From assembly GCA_946499275.1 (NCBI GenBank), contig CAMMRL010000022.1, forward strand, positions 1 through 37,494: a DNA stretch of 37,494 nt. Direction: 5' to 3'. The stretch comes from an uncultured Clostridia bacterium. GTDB lineage: Bacteria > Bacillota > Clostridia > Oscillospirales > Acutalibacteraceae. Position numbers and translations under genes: made by a program. Under the pieces are notes generated by a model. The model searched no databases. It was not told the DNA's origin and was given only the letters and a program-made list of their open reading frames with translations. Positions 1 through 8,743 of the stretch are shown here, in pieces (positions within the stretch are counted from its first letter, which is position 1; each line of letters opens with the position of its first letter).

Positions 1-504
1 TTTCCGAATTTCCGAATATCCAACAGTAACCGGCAGACAGCCCGGTGCCGCTTTCGAGAAGATGGATTCATGTAAGGTGATGATGCGGCGCACACCATGG
101 CAATCGTTACTCCCTATTTATCGATCGGCATTTCATGGACAGCTTTCCCAAATTGAAACGCCAACAGCAGGGCCGCGATACCCGGATGGCAATATCGGAC
201 GAAACCAGTTTCTTGCTTTGCACGCCGTCTCGCCCGATCCTCACCTTGCCGATGGGCATGACGATTCCCAAGCTATTCCCGTACCACAGCCATACATGTT
301 GCCGCTCGGCTGTCGTTGATATCTTATCTTCGTCAAAATCAGCAGGGTGCAACGAAAAAAGACAAGCGCATCTTCCTTCACCATAACGGGTATTGATACG
401 GCTATACCAAAGTATAGCACATTTTTCAGCACATGTCTCTTTCCATTCCCTTTTTGCTGTATTTTTCCCGTACTGTAGGCGATAGGGATAAAAGTAGGGG
501 AGTA
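1..504. other. Gene-poor region, no recognised gene
   Basis: No open frame here has a recognisable domain. The base composition is visibly more AT-rich than the rest of the window. A leftward promoter-like pair (GAGACA near 431-436, TATACT near 408-413 on the minus strand) lies over a short palindrome, GCTATAC-CAAA-GTATAGC, at about 401-418. It is followed by an RBS-like GGTGAAGGAAG and a leftward frame (107-352) of about 80 codons that I cannot place in a family. It may be a decayed gene or plain intergenic DNA. Confidence 0.4.
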
Positions 505-545
505 TAAAAACGCCTGGCGCTGTTGTAATAACAACGCCAGGCGTT
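505..545 (-). terminator. Intrinsic terminator of the alpha-galactosidase gene
   Basis: Inverted repeat CGCCTGGCG (511-519) with CGCCAGGCG (535-543) and a further GTTGT/ACAAC inside. Read on the minus strand, the stem is followed by a T run (about 505-510). It lies about 40 bases past the stop of the leftward GH27 gene. Confidence 0.8.
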
Positions 546-582
546 CTTTTTCAAGGATACCCAATCATTTTATCTGTTGCGT

Positions 583-1722
583 TTACCGCTCATCCACAAG
601 GTGGGCGCGGAACATCCGGCAGCTATGTGCGGGCAGCGTGATGAGTAATACGTCGTCCACCACGCCGATATCTTCCCGTGCCCACAAGTCCCGCAAGACG
701 ACAGCCTTCCCGCAGGAGCGGTTCAGGCCCAGGCTTGCCAGAGGGATGTTCAGGCTGCACCAAGGCGCAGTTTCCGAATCTTCCATATTGAACGCGCCGA
801 TGGCGATATCCCCGTCTGCGAGTAATTTTCCCCAAACCACGTTGTGCTCGCCCTGACGGCTGACGATAAACGGCTGGCGGCCGGCCGGATCCTGGTTCAC
901 CGCAATGATTTCCGGGTTCATCAGCGTCTCGCGGGTCGCGTCGGACATTGTACGGATATCGCAGCCGATAAACAACGGGGAATTCAGCAACGCCCACAGG
1001 CTGAAGTGGGTGCGATATTCCTCGTCCGTGCATCCGACAAAGCCGACGTTGCCCTTGCCGCCCATGCCGACGACCAGCATATCCATATCGTTATAGCAGT
1101 TAATCCGCCCGTAGGGCTGTAAAGCAAACTGCTGGTGCGCCAGGGACTTGATCGATTCCCAGCTGTCCACGATATCGCCGGTGGAACGCCAGGAATGCGC
1201 CCCTGTGCCGCCAATCCATTCCGGAGTCTGATCCGCGCCCCAGCTGCAGGCGTTAAATAAGATCTCCCGCCCGCAGTTGGCCAACGCCAATCCCATTCGT
1301 GTGTACAGCAAACGGCCGTCCTCGTAATTCGGTTTATAACAGTAATCGTATTTCAGGAAATCGACGCCCCATTCGGCAAAGGTGGCTGCGTCCACGAACT
1401 CATGCTCAAAACTGCCCGGGTAACCGGCGCAGGTAAGCGTACCGGCGCAGGAATACATACCGAATTTCAACCCTTTACCGTGGACATAATCACTGACCAC
1501 TTTCATCCCATTGGGGAATTTAACAGGATCGGCTACCAGACGGCCTTTATCGTCCCGCTCCTTTTTCGACCAGCAGTCGTCGATCACCAGATAGTTATAG
1601 CCGGCGTCCTTCAGGCCGCTTTCCGCCATAATGTCAGCGGTTTCAAAGATCAGCTTTTCGGAGATATTTTCGCCAAAGGTATTCCAGGAATTCCATCCCA
1701 TCGGCGGGGTACGCTGTATCAT
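583..1722 (-). CDS. Alpha-galactosidase, glycoside hydrolase family 27
   Basis: Predicted to hydrolyse terminal alpha-1,6-galactosyl residues of melibiose, raffinose-type oligosaccharides or galactomannan fragments with retention of configuration. The 379-residue protein has the GH27 signatures: PPMGWNSWN at the N-terminus, IDDCW near residue 48, KYDYC with the nucleophile Asp at about 126, and WRSTGD with the acid/base Asp at about 183. No signal peptide is visible, so a cytoplasmic enzyme acting on imported oligosaccharides is inferred. The ATG at 1722 is chosen because AAGGAAG lies seven bases upstream; the GTG at 1728 is too close to it. It is transcribed away from the AraC-type regulator at 1913, which probably controls it. 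An intrinsic terminator follows. No transporter gene is next to it. Confidence 0.93.
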   Translation of the reverse strand: MIQRTPPMGWNSWNTFGENISEKLIFETADIMAESGLKDAGYNYLVIDDCWSKKERDDKGRLVADPVKFPNGMKVVSDYVHGKGLKFGMYSCAGTLTCAGYPGSFEHEFVDAATFAEWGVDFLKYDYCYKPNYEDGRLLYTRMGLALANCGREILFNACSWGADQTPEWIGGTGAHSWRSTGDIVDSWESIKSLAHQQFALQPYGRINCYNDMDMLVVGMGGKGNVGFVGCTDEEYRTHFSLWALLNSPLFIGCDIRTMSDATRETLMNPEIIAVNQDPAGRQPFIVSRQGEHNVVWGKLLADGDIAIGAFNMEDSETAPWCSLNIPLASLGLNRSCGKAVVLRDLWAREDIGVVDDVLLITLPAHSCRMFRAHLVDER

Positions 1723-1756
1723 TGCCACTCTTCCTTTCTGAATTTCCGTTCCCGTA

Positions 1757-1785
1757 TTGTCGGGGCTTTCCGCTTATGCTATAAT
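1757..1785 (+). promoter_or_regulatory. Sigma-A promoter of the AraC-type regulator
   Basis: TTGTCG at 1757-1762, a 17-base spacer and TATAAT at 1780-1785, about 130 bases before the regulator start. The -10 overlaps a TTATGCTAT element (1774-1782) whose inverted copy, ATAGCATAA, lies at 1815-1823, so it may be autoregulated. Confidence 0.6.
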
Positions 1786-1912
1786 CAGCTTAACATGGAA
1801 ACACGCGTAAAGGAATAGCATAATGTGGTATTTTTTCAGCATCATGTAGGCGATCTATTGGAAAGCGCCCTTAGAAAAATGGATGATTTTTCGAAATCTA
1901 GGAGAGAATACA

Positions 1913-2719
1913 ATGGATATTCTGATGGTAGACCCCCATTGGCATGACCTGAATCCCCGACTTTGCGGGACGGAGCAGTGCGCACCCGGGCATTTTTGGG
2001 GGCCCGGTCCCCGTGCGCTATGGATTTTGCATTATGTGGTGTCAGGACGCGGCCGATTCGAAGCACGCGGGCATTCGTATTCCTTGCATGCCGGACAGGT
2101 TTTTGTCATCCGACCGGAGGAAACCGTTTTTTACCAGGCGGACCGCAACGAACCGTGGGAATACATCTGGATCGGCTTTGACTGCGGCATGGCCCCTCCG
2201 GCGGCGCTGGAGCGGGATGTGATCGATGAACCGAAATGCGGTGCGGTTTTTGTCTCTGCTCTGCGTGCCAGGGAGAAGGAAAGCGGCCGGGAGGAGTTTC
2301 TCTGCCAAAAGCTGTGGGAGCTGTTCGCCCTGCTGGCGGAACCCGCTCCCTGCGCCCGCATCCGGAGTGAGGATTATGTGGAACGGGCAAAAACTTATTT
2401 GGAAGCCGCCTATATGCGGCCGGTTTCGGTTACGGCTCTTGCTGAACAGATGAACCTGGATCGCAGCTATTTCAGCGGACTATTTCGGCGGCATACGGGG
2501 CTTTCCCCCCAGCAGTATCTCCTCCGCCTGCGGATGAACCGGGGAGCCGAGTTGCTGGCGGGAGGCTTATCCGCCGCGGAAACGGCCTGTTCGGTGGGGT
2601 ATCCCGACGAAGCGGCCTTTTCGCGGATGTTCCGGCGCACCTTTGGCCTGTCTCCCACGGCCTATCTCCGCAGACAGAAAAGCGAAACGGGAAACGGCAA
2701 TCCCTATTCCGTCCCGTGA
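1913..2719 (+). CDS. AraC-family transcriptional regulator with N-terminal cupin domain
   Basis: A 268-residue DNA-binding regulator. The N-terminal ~100 residues read as an AraC-type effector-binding cupin (LHYVVSGRGRFEARG, HAGQVFVIRPEE, EYIWIGFDCG). The last ~100 residues carry the two helix-turn-helix units of the AraC/XylS family (VTALAEQMNLDRSYFSGLFRRHTG and CSVGYPDEAAFSRMFRRTFGLSP). An in-frame ATG exists at 1883, but AGGAGAG lies just before the ATG at 1913, so 1913 is the better start. Divergent placement from the GH27 gene suggests an activator for galactoside use, sensing melibiose/raffinose-type sugars by analogy with MelR/RafR/MsmR. The effector is inference. Confidence 0.9.
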   Translation: MDILMVDPHWHDLNPRLCGTEQCAPGHFWGPGPRALWILHYVVSGRGRFEARGHSYSLHAGQVFVIRPEETVFYQADRNEPWEYIWIGFDCGMAPPAALERDVIDEPKCGAVFVSALRAREKESGREEFLCQKLWELFALLAEPAPCARIRSEDYVERAKTYLEAAYMRPVSVTALAEQMNLDRSYFSGLFRRHTGLSPQQYLLRLRMNRGAELLAGGLSAAETACSVGYPDEAAFSRMFRRTFGLSPTAYLRRQKSETGNGNPYSVP

Positions 2720-2748
2720 CAGGGTGTGTGGGTCCTATAGATATCCAA

Positions 2749-2782
2749 AAATCCCGCGGACAGAAATCCGCGGGATTTTTTC
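2749..2782. terminator. Bidirectional intrinsic terminator
   Basis: Ten-base perfect stem ATCCCGCGGA (2751-2760) / TCCGCGGGAT (2767-2776) with loop CAGAAA, a T run on the plus side and an A run on the other side. It separates the convergent AraC-type and EF-G-like genes and can serve both. Confidence 0.85.
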
Positions 2783-2788
2783 TTATGC

Positions 2789-4861
2789 CTAATCTTCCTC
2801 TTCCACTTTATGTTCCGCAATCACTTTCTGCGCAACGTTCATCGGCGCCTCCTCGTACCGGGTGAAGGCGAAGCGGTAATATCCGCGCCCTTGGGTCAGC
2901 GAACGGAGCAGGGTGGAAAAATCCCCCATCTCGGCCATCGGCACTTCCGCCTCCACACAGGTAAGGTTGTCTTCCTCTTCCGGCGTCATCCCGAGCACCC
3001 GGCCTCGGCGTTTATTGATATCCCCCATAATGTCGCCGGTATTGTCTCCCGGCACATACGCCTGCAGCGTGCCGATCGGCTCCAGCAGCACAGGGCCGGC
3101 CTGCGGAATGCCCGCCTTATACGCCAGCGATGCCGCCGTTTTGAACGCCATTTCCGAAGAATCCACCGGGTGGTAGGAGCCGTCGGTCAGTGTGGCCTTG
3201 ACGCCCACCATCGGGAAACCGGCAAGTACACCTTTCTTCATCGCTTCCCGCAGCCCCTTCTCCACTGCGGGGAAATAGTTCTTCGGCACCGAACCGCCGA
3301 ACACGGTTTCTTCGAACACCATGTCTTCGCTGTCGCAGGGCTCGAACTCGATCCACACGTCGCCGAACTGCCCATGGCCGCCCGACTGCTTTTTGTGCCG
3401 CCCCTGCACCTTGACCTTTTTCCGGATGGTCTCCCGGTAAGCGACCTTCGGCACCTCCAGCGTCACGTCCACGCCGAACTTGCTTTTCAGCTTGGAGACG
3501 ACCACATCCAGATGCTGCTCTCCCAGGCCGGAAACCACCCTCTCGTGGGTTTCGTGATTGTGGGTATAGCCGATGGTTGGATCCTCTTCCATTAGGCGGG
3601 CCAGGCCGAAGGAGATTTTCTCCTCGTCCTGCTTGTTCTTGGCGTGTACCGCCATGGACAGACAAGGCTGGTCAAACGCCACGCCGGGCAGCACCACCGG
3701 CCGGGCCGGGGAGCACAGGGTATCCCCGGTGTTGGTGGACGCCAGCTTTGCCACAGCGCCGATGTCTCCCGCGCAGATGTACGCGGCTTCTTCCTGTTTC
3801 TTCCCCCGCACGGTAAAGACCTTGCCGATCTTTTCCTGCGCGCCGGTGCGGGTATTGAGCAGCATGGTATCCGGTTTCACCATCCCGCTCACCACCTTGA
3901 AATACAGCAACTTGCCGACAAACGGGTCCACTACCGTTTTGAACACGATCGCCGCCGTCTGCGCGTCGTCGTTGACCGACAGCTCCACCGGGTTGCCGTT
4001 GAGGTCGATGCCGGTTTCCCCCGCCATCGACTCCGCGTAGGGGGCGAGCCAGATCAGCCCGTTCATGAGCTGGTCCACTCCTTCCATCGTCAGGGCGGAA
4101 CCACAGAACACCGGGGCGATCTCCCCCTTGCGCACGCCGGAGGCCAGCCCTAAGATCATTTCGTCTGGGGTGAACGCCTCGCCGGAGAAGTATTTCTCCA
4201 TCAACTCCTCGCTGGTTTCCGCCACCGCCTCATTCATCGCGGTACGCAGCCCGTCCAGCCGGTGGCCCATGTCCGGAATCGGCACTTCGGCCGCCTTTCC
4301 GTCCTTATAAGTATAGGCTTTATACTCCAGCAGGTTGACATAGCACTGGATCTTCCGGTCCTCCACAATCGGCACCACAAGCGGGCAGATCATAGGGCCG
4401 TACACGGTTTTCAGCTCCTCAAATACCTTATAGAAATCGGCGTTCTCATTGTCCATTTCATTAACGAAGAAAATCTTCGCCACGCCTTTTTTGGCAGCCG
4501 CTTTAAACGCCTTTTCCGCGCCGACGGCCAGCCCGCTTTTTCCGGAGACTGTGATCACCACGCTGCCTGCCGCCCGCATCCCTTCGCTCATCCCGCCCGT
4601 AAAATCGAAAAGGCCGGGCGTATCCAAAATATTGATTTTGGTGTTTTTCCACTCCAGCGGCGCCAGCGCCAAAGATACCGATGCCCCACGTTTGATCTCT
4701 TCCGGGTCAAAATCGCATACCGTGGTGCCATCCGATATCTTCCCCAGCCGATCGGTAGTCCCGGATAAAAACAGCATCGCCTCTGCCAGCGAGGTCTTTC
4801 CCGTACCGGCGTGGCCTGCAAAAGCGACGTTGCGGATGTTTTTGGCATTGTACTGTTTCAA
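2789..4861 (-). CDS. Elongation factor G-like GTPase (EF-G paralogue)
   Basis: A 690-residue translational GTPase of the EF-G-like branch, close to the usual length. G1 is GHAGTGKT (16-23), followed by RGASVS (58-63) in place of EF-G's switch-I RGITI, and DTPG (80-83). The G4 motif reads NEMD (134-137) rather than the usual NKxD. EF-G domains II-V follow, ending in YYRFAFTRYEEAP. Such proteins often occur besides the main FusA; their role in translation is unclear and some lack normal translocase activity. The start is a TTG at 4861, six bases after AAGGAGAG; the upstream in-frame extension to 4969 has no RBS and no EF-G similarity. It stands alone, bounded by terminators on both sides. Confidence 0.9.
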   Translation of the reverse strand: MKQYNAKNIRNVAFAGHAGTGKTSLAEAMLFLSGTTDRLGKISDGTTVCDFDPEEIKRGASVSLALAPLEWKNTKINILDTPGLFDFTGGMSEGMRAAGSVVITVSGKSGLAVGAEKAFKAAAKKGVAKIFFVNEMDNENADFYKVFEELKTVYGPMICPLVVPIVEDRKIQCYVNLLEYKAYTYKDGKAAEVPIPDMGHRLDGLRTAMNEAVAETSEELMEKYFSGEAFTPDEMILGLASGVRKGEIAPVFCGSALTMEGVDQLMNGLIWLAPYAESMAGETGIDLNGNPVELSVNDDAQTAAIVFKTVVDPFVGKLLYFKVVSGMVKPDTMLLNTRTGAQEKIGKVFTVRGKKQEEAAYICAGDIGAVAKLASTNTGDTLCSPARPVVLPGVAFDQPCLSMAVHAKNKQDEEKISFGLARLMEEDPTIGYTHNHETHERVVSGLGEQHLDVVVSKLKSKFGVDVTLEVPKVAYRETIRKKVKVQGRHKKQSGGHGQFGDVWIEFEPCDSEDMVFEETVFGGSVPKNYFPAVEKGLREAMKKGVLAGFPMVGVKATLTDGSYHPVDSSEMAFKTAASLAYKAGIPQAGPVLLEPIGTLQAYVPGDNTGDIMGDINKRRGRVLGMTPEEEDNLTCVEAEVPMAEMGDFSTLLRSLTQGRGYYRFAFTRYEEAPMNVAQKVIAEHKVEEED

Positions 4862-5046
4862 GGTGAACTCTCCTTTCGTATGGCGCATAAGGATATCCGC
4901 TCGCCTAGCCGGCGCTGCCGGACAGGTTTCGACGGAATTGAGCAATATTTCACAAAATAAAAAATACAATGTGAAACTACTTTGATAATTATATCCTATC
5001 CATTTTCGAATTTCAACTATGAAATGGGAATTCTATGCGGGTTTCG

Positions 5047-5086
5047 CAAAAAAATCCCCCTGGTACGCCAATCCGTACAGGGAGAT
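5047..5086 (-). terminator. Intrinsic terminator after the pseudo-P-type ATPase gene
   Basis: Imperfect stem CTCCCTGTACG / CGTACCAGGGGG around 5055-5084, followed on the minus strand by seven T (5047-5054). It lies about 40 bases past the stop of the 907-residue gene. Confidence 0.75.
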
Positions 5087-5123
5087 TTTATGCATTTTAT
5101 ACAACAACCTTTTCCGACCTGTC

Positions 5124-7847
5124 TCATACCCGCCGGATACAGGGCAAAACCCACGAGATAACTAGCCAGAGAAGTATATAAGCCGCCAGAAAGAGGGGCG
5201 GTAGCAAGTAGCCGGTATACAGGGAGAGCACCATACTCAACGCCAGGCCGACCGCGCCGCCGATAATCTGCAGCGCCACCGCCAGCCGGGAAGCGCCCCA
5301 CAGCCGATGGCAATAGGTCAGCGCATAGGCGATTCCCTCCAGCCGGCCGTTGGATGCCATGACCGTCTCGTTTTCTTCTTTTTCTCCCGCTGTGAGCTGT
5401 TCATATCGCCGCCCGGCGGGAGCACCCATGATTTCGACGTAATAGGGATCCAGGTCAAAAACGTGGCATACCATCTCTTCGGTCACATTCGGGTCACAGG
5501 TACGCACCAGCAAGGTGATCCCCGCGCTTTCCAGCGCTTCCAGTGCATCCGCAATCCCTTCGTCCGCCAGGTAACTGACCACAAACATCGCGGACAGTTC
5601 GCCCGCTGTGGAGAGGTAAACAAGCTGGCGATGGTCCTTGGTATAGCGCGCTTCATAATCGCGGGAGGGCACGTCCACCCCATGGTTTTCCAGCAGGCGG
5701 CGGTTGCCGATCAGCACCCGTCGGCCGCCTACCCAGCCGGACATCCCCATATCCTGTTCATACACCAGGGTATCGACATCCTGCAAGATGTCGGTCCGAT
5801 CCTGGATTATCCGGCGGAACACGCTGGACAACGGGCCTCCCGCCGCGATGGATACCGCCGCCGCGTCCAGAATCGCCTCGTCGATCCGGGTTCCGGAAAA
5901 GGTCTTGATCCCATGCAACAGTACGCTTTCGCTAGGAAAAAGGTCCAGCGCGTCCACCGCCAGGGCATGCACGCCGCCGAATTCCTCCGCCGCCCGCCAG
6001 CCTACCAACATCGCGCCGCGGCGCAACGCCCGCCGGGCCGCCCTCAGCATCGGGAAGTTGGTGGCCGAAACCGCCGCCAGCGGCGCGGACAGGCATACCG
6101 CGCTGGCAAATACGGTCAGCGCGTTCAGCCATGCGCCCGCCGACTGGCTGAAGACGCCGTATACCATAGCAATCGCCAAAGATACTGCCAGGGAAATCGG
6201 CATATACAGTCTCATCGCCCTGTCGGCCGCGTCCCCGTCGTAGGAATTCTGCAAAAAGTGGGTTAAAAAGCCCGTTTTCTCCAGGTAGCAGACTACCGGT
6301 TCGCCCAGCGCCACAGCAGCCCGGCCGATTTCCACGGCGGCCCGGCTGTCTTCCACAATCCGCGCCGCGTATTTTTCTCCCCGATAAGAAACGAACTGGA
6401 AGTTGCGGCTGACACGAAGAATCAACATCTGTCTCCCCAGCGCGCTTAAAAACAGCCCCAACGCGGCGACCGGAGCCAAGATGACCGCCTTGCCGGCCGC
6501 TACATTGCCCAAATTCAAAAACTGGACCGCCGTATGTATCAGCACCACGGCCGTAGCCGCGCCGACCGCGCTGTCCGCGTCGGCCTTCATCCGGAACAGG
6601 GCCGCCAACCCGCCGCCGACCGCGCGGTGATTCATCAGCGCCGCGACGCCGAGCAGGAACAGGTTGAGCGACACCAGCAGCGTAGCATTGAACAACGGCA
6701 GTTCAAACAGGCTCATCACCACCGAAACGGCAAGCAGCACGGCGGCGGTCACCCCGGTCAGGACCAGTTGGAGCCAACCGACCCGGCGACGGTAAACCAG
6801 TTCATTGCGCACCGCTTCGGTTTCCTCGTAGCTGTTGTAGTCCTCCAGTTCGTCGTCCTCAAACACCTCGGGTTCTTCAGCAGGATCGTTTTCCTCTTCC
6901 TCCCCCGATAGCTTAAAGGGCGGTTGGATTTTAAAATTCTCCGCTTTTTTCCGCCGCTGTTCCTGCAGCCGTTCCTCCCAATCCTCCGGCGCGGCAGGTT
7001 TTTCTTCCGCCGTTTCCATTTCCGCCCGTCCATCCGGCCGCTCCGTCTCTCCCAGAAGGCTTTCCATCTGAATCTGGTCGAGATCGTCCTCCCCTTTGAA
7101 GGTATGGAGAATGATGGTTTTGGCCAGTTCCGACGGCGACGCTTTTTCATGTGGGGATTTTCCGTTCCTTTTGGCTGCGGAGCGCGGGACGAAGACCTTC
7201 ACATCCTCTTCCTCCGCCCCTGTGGAAACGGGTGAGGGATCAACGGACGGCGTTTCCTTCCCTGACAGGGCCGACTGCGCCGCACTTTCCGCACGGGCGG
7301 CTTCTTTTTTCCCTTCCGAGGAGGAAGCGGGCGCCATGATGGGCAGCGCGGCTTTCTCCGCCCCCTTCTTCCCGCTCTTTTCTTTTTCTTCCTGCGCCGG
7401 TTTGACCGGAACAGGGCGGGGTGCTTCCGGCTCTACCGGCAGAGGGGCCGGTTTGGGAGCCGGTTTTAAGGGGGGCAGTGGGGTCGGTTTTGGCGTTGTT
7501 GCCGGGAGTGGCTTGTCCGCCTTTTGTATCGGCGTTTCAGGACGAATGGCCTCCTTTTTGGGGATGGTTTTCAGCACCCCCAGCTTTTCCGCCGCTTTAT
7601 CCAAAGGCGCCGGGACGGCTTTTTCGGCGTTCCCCGAGACTGCGGCGGATTTCCCCGTGCCCTGCCGCTGCTGGACGGGCTGCTGCCGTACAGCCGGAGC
7701 GGCCTCCTGTCCCGACGCAGAAAACGCGCCGCGTTTTTCCTGTTCAAGCCGCGCCTTTTTGATACGGCGGGCTTCTTCTAAAATCTCCTCTACGTCGTAA
7801 GCATCCGCCTTCGTTTTCGGTTGTTTGGAATCCATCCGCACTGTCAC
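5124..7847 (-). CDS. Degenerate P1B-type ATPase-like membrane protein (predicted pseudoenzyme) with long disordered N-terminus
   Basis: 907 residues. Residues 1-350 are low-complexity (Pro/Lys/Ala/Glu), cytosolic and probably disordered. From about 357 the layout follows a heavy-metal P-type ATPase: TM segments at about 357-380, 386-404, 423-442 and 451-475; a short actuator-like part at 480-545; TMs at 549-568 and 571-592; a large cytosolic domain; and a final TM pair at 857-877 and 881-903. Segments align by eye with the intact CopA of this window: GGGLAALFRMKADADSAVGA (411-430) with [20 protein letters not shown], and GGRRVLIGNRRLLENHG (707-723) with [17 protein letters not shown]. The functional motifs are gone: CPC is CLSAPLA (585-591), DKTGT is DALDL (632-636), TGDN is TCDP (783-786), and TGES and GDGxNDxP are absent. 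Ion pumping is therefore unlikely; a regulatory or scaffold role is inference. It follows rlmB by 44 bases. The GTG at 7847 is taken; GTG 7841 or ATG 7835 are possible. Confidence 0.7.
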   Translation of the reverse strand: MTVRMDSKQPKTKADAYDVEEILEEARRIKKARLEQEKRGAFSASGQEAAPAVRQQPVQQRQGTGKSAAVSGNAEKAVPAPLDKAAEKLGVLKTIPKKEAIRPETPIQKADKPLPATTPKPTPLPPLKPAPKPAPLPVEPEAPRPVPVKPAQEEKEKSGKKGAEKAALPIMAPASSSEGKKEAARAESAAQSALSGKETPSVDPSPVSTGAEEEDVKVFVPRSAAKRNGKSPHEKASPSELAKTIILHTFKGEDDLDQIQMESLLGETERPDGRAEMETAEEKPAAPEDWEERLQEQRRKKAENFKIQPPFKLSGEEEENDPAEEPEVFEDDELEDYNSYEETEAVRNELVYRRRVGWLQLVLTGVTAAVLLAVSVVMSLFELPLFNATLLVSLNLFLLGVAALMNHRAVGGGLAALFRMKADADSAVGAATAVVLIHTAVQFLNLGNVAAGKAVILAPVAALGLFLSALGRQMLILRVSRNFQFVSYRGEKYAARIVEDSRAAVEIGRAAVALGEPVVCYLEKTGFLTHFLQNSYDGDAADRAMRLYMPISLAVSLAIAMVYGVFSQSAGAWLNALTVFASAVCLSAPLAAVSATNFPMLRAARRALRRGAMLVGWRAAEEFGGVHALAVDALDLFPSESVLLHGIKTFSGTRIDEAILDAAAVSIAAGGPLSSVFRRIIQDRTDILQDVDTLVYEQDMGMSGWVGGRRVLIGNRRLLENHGVDVPSRDYEARYTKDHRQLVYLSTAGELSAMFVVSYLADEGIADALEALESAGITLLVRTCDPNVTEEMVCHVFDLDPYYVEIMGAPAGRRYEQLTAGEKEENETVMASNGRLEGIAYALTYCHRLWGASRLAVALQIIGGAVGLALSMVLSLYTGYLLPPLFLAAYILLWLVISWVLPCIRRV

Positions 7848-7891
7848 GCCTTTCCTGTCCTGGAATCATGCCGCTTTTCGCCGTCTTCGGC

Positions 7892-8743
7892 TCAGCGGGC
7901 GGCTATACCCCATCGCTGCCGGGCGGTTTCATACATTAGAATGCCGCAAGCGACCGAAGCATTTAAAGAAGATATCCGTCCCGCCATCGGCAAGGACAGC
8001 ATAAAATCACACTGTTCCTTCACCAGCCGGCCGAGCCCCCGGCCCTCTGAACCGACTACCAGCGCCATCGGCCCCTTCAGATCGGCTTCGCACCAGGTTT
8101 CGCCCTGCATATCCATCCCGTAAATCCACACACCGCGTTTTTTCATCTCCCGCAATGCGTCGGTAATATTCGACACCCTCGCGACCGGGACATACTCCAC
8201 CGCGCCGGCCGAAGTTTTATATACCGCCGAAGTAAGGCCGGCCGAACGCCGCTTCGGGATAACGACCCCGTGGACGCCGGCGGTTTCTGCCGTGCGCAAG
8301 ATCGCGCCGAGATTGTGCGGGTCCTCCAATTCGTCGCAAACCACGAAAAAGGGCGGCTCCCCCTTTTTCTCCGCCGCCGCGAAAAGGTCGTCCAAGGTCG
8401 CGTATTCCTTACAGGCGGCCAGGGCGATGATCCCCTGATGATTCCGCCCGCCAAGAAGTTCCAGCTTACGGGGATCCACCTCTTTCACCGGGATGCCCCG
8501 GTCCCGGCAGCGGGCAATCAGCGTGACGGCACTACCGGCCCGCTCTCCTTTGGCCACCAGGACGCTGTCGATCGCCCGGCCGGATCGCAGCGCTTCACCG
8601 ACTGCGTTCCGGCCGACGATCACATCCCCATCCGAACGGTCTTCCCGAAAACCCGAAGTCTCCCTCCCCGGCTCTCCCCGCCGGTATTCCTGATTTTGTC
8701 GGCTGCGGCCTGGCCGCATGTCGTTCTGTTCCATTCTTTTCAT
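7892..8743 (-). CDS. rlmB: 23S rRNA (guanosine-2'-O-)-methyltransferase RlmB, SpoU/TrmH family
   Basis: Predicted SAM-dependent 2'-O-methyltransferase; RlmB of E. coli modifies G2251 in the 23S rRNA P loop. The N-terminal substrate-binding domain begins with DVIVGRNAVGEALRSGR. The knotted SPOUT domain has its three motifs: DPHNLGAILRTAETAG, MALVVGSEGRGL and LPMAGRISSLNASVACGILMYE. At 283 residues it is longer than the usual ~245 because of an Arg/Asp/Glu-rich N-terminal tail of about 40 residues. The ATG at 8743 sits directly after GGGAAGATAAGG; a second ATG nine bases downstream has better spacing to AAGG. It is probably co-transcribed with the pseudo-P-type ATPase gene. Confidence 0.93.
   Translation of the reverse strand: MKRMEQNDMRPGRSRQNQEYRRGEPGRETSGFREDRSDGDVIVGRNAVGEALRSGRAIDSVLVAKGERAGSAVTLIARCRDRGIPVKEVDPRKLELLGGRNHQGIIALAACKEYATLDDLFAAAEKKGEPPFFVVCDELEDPHNLGAILRTAETAGVHGVVIPKRRSAGLTSAVYKTSAGAVEYVPVARVSNITDALREMKKRGVWIYGMDMQGETWCEADLKGPMALVVGSEGRGLGRLVKEQCDFMLSLPMAGRISSLNASVACGILMYETARQRWGIAAR

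Noticed and set aside
5124..7847. Functional heavy-metal exporter
   Set aside because: The phosphorylated Asp motif, the CPC ion site and the hinge motif are all missing, so transport by the P-type mechanism is not supported.
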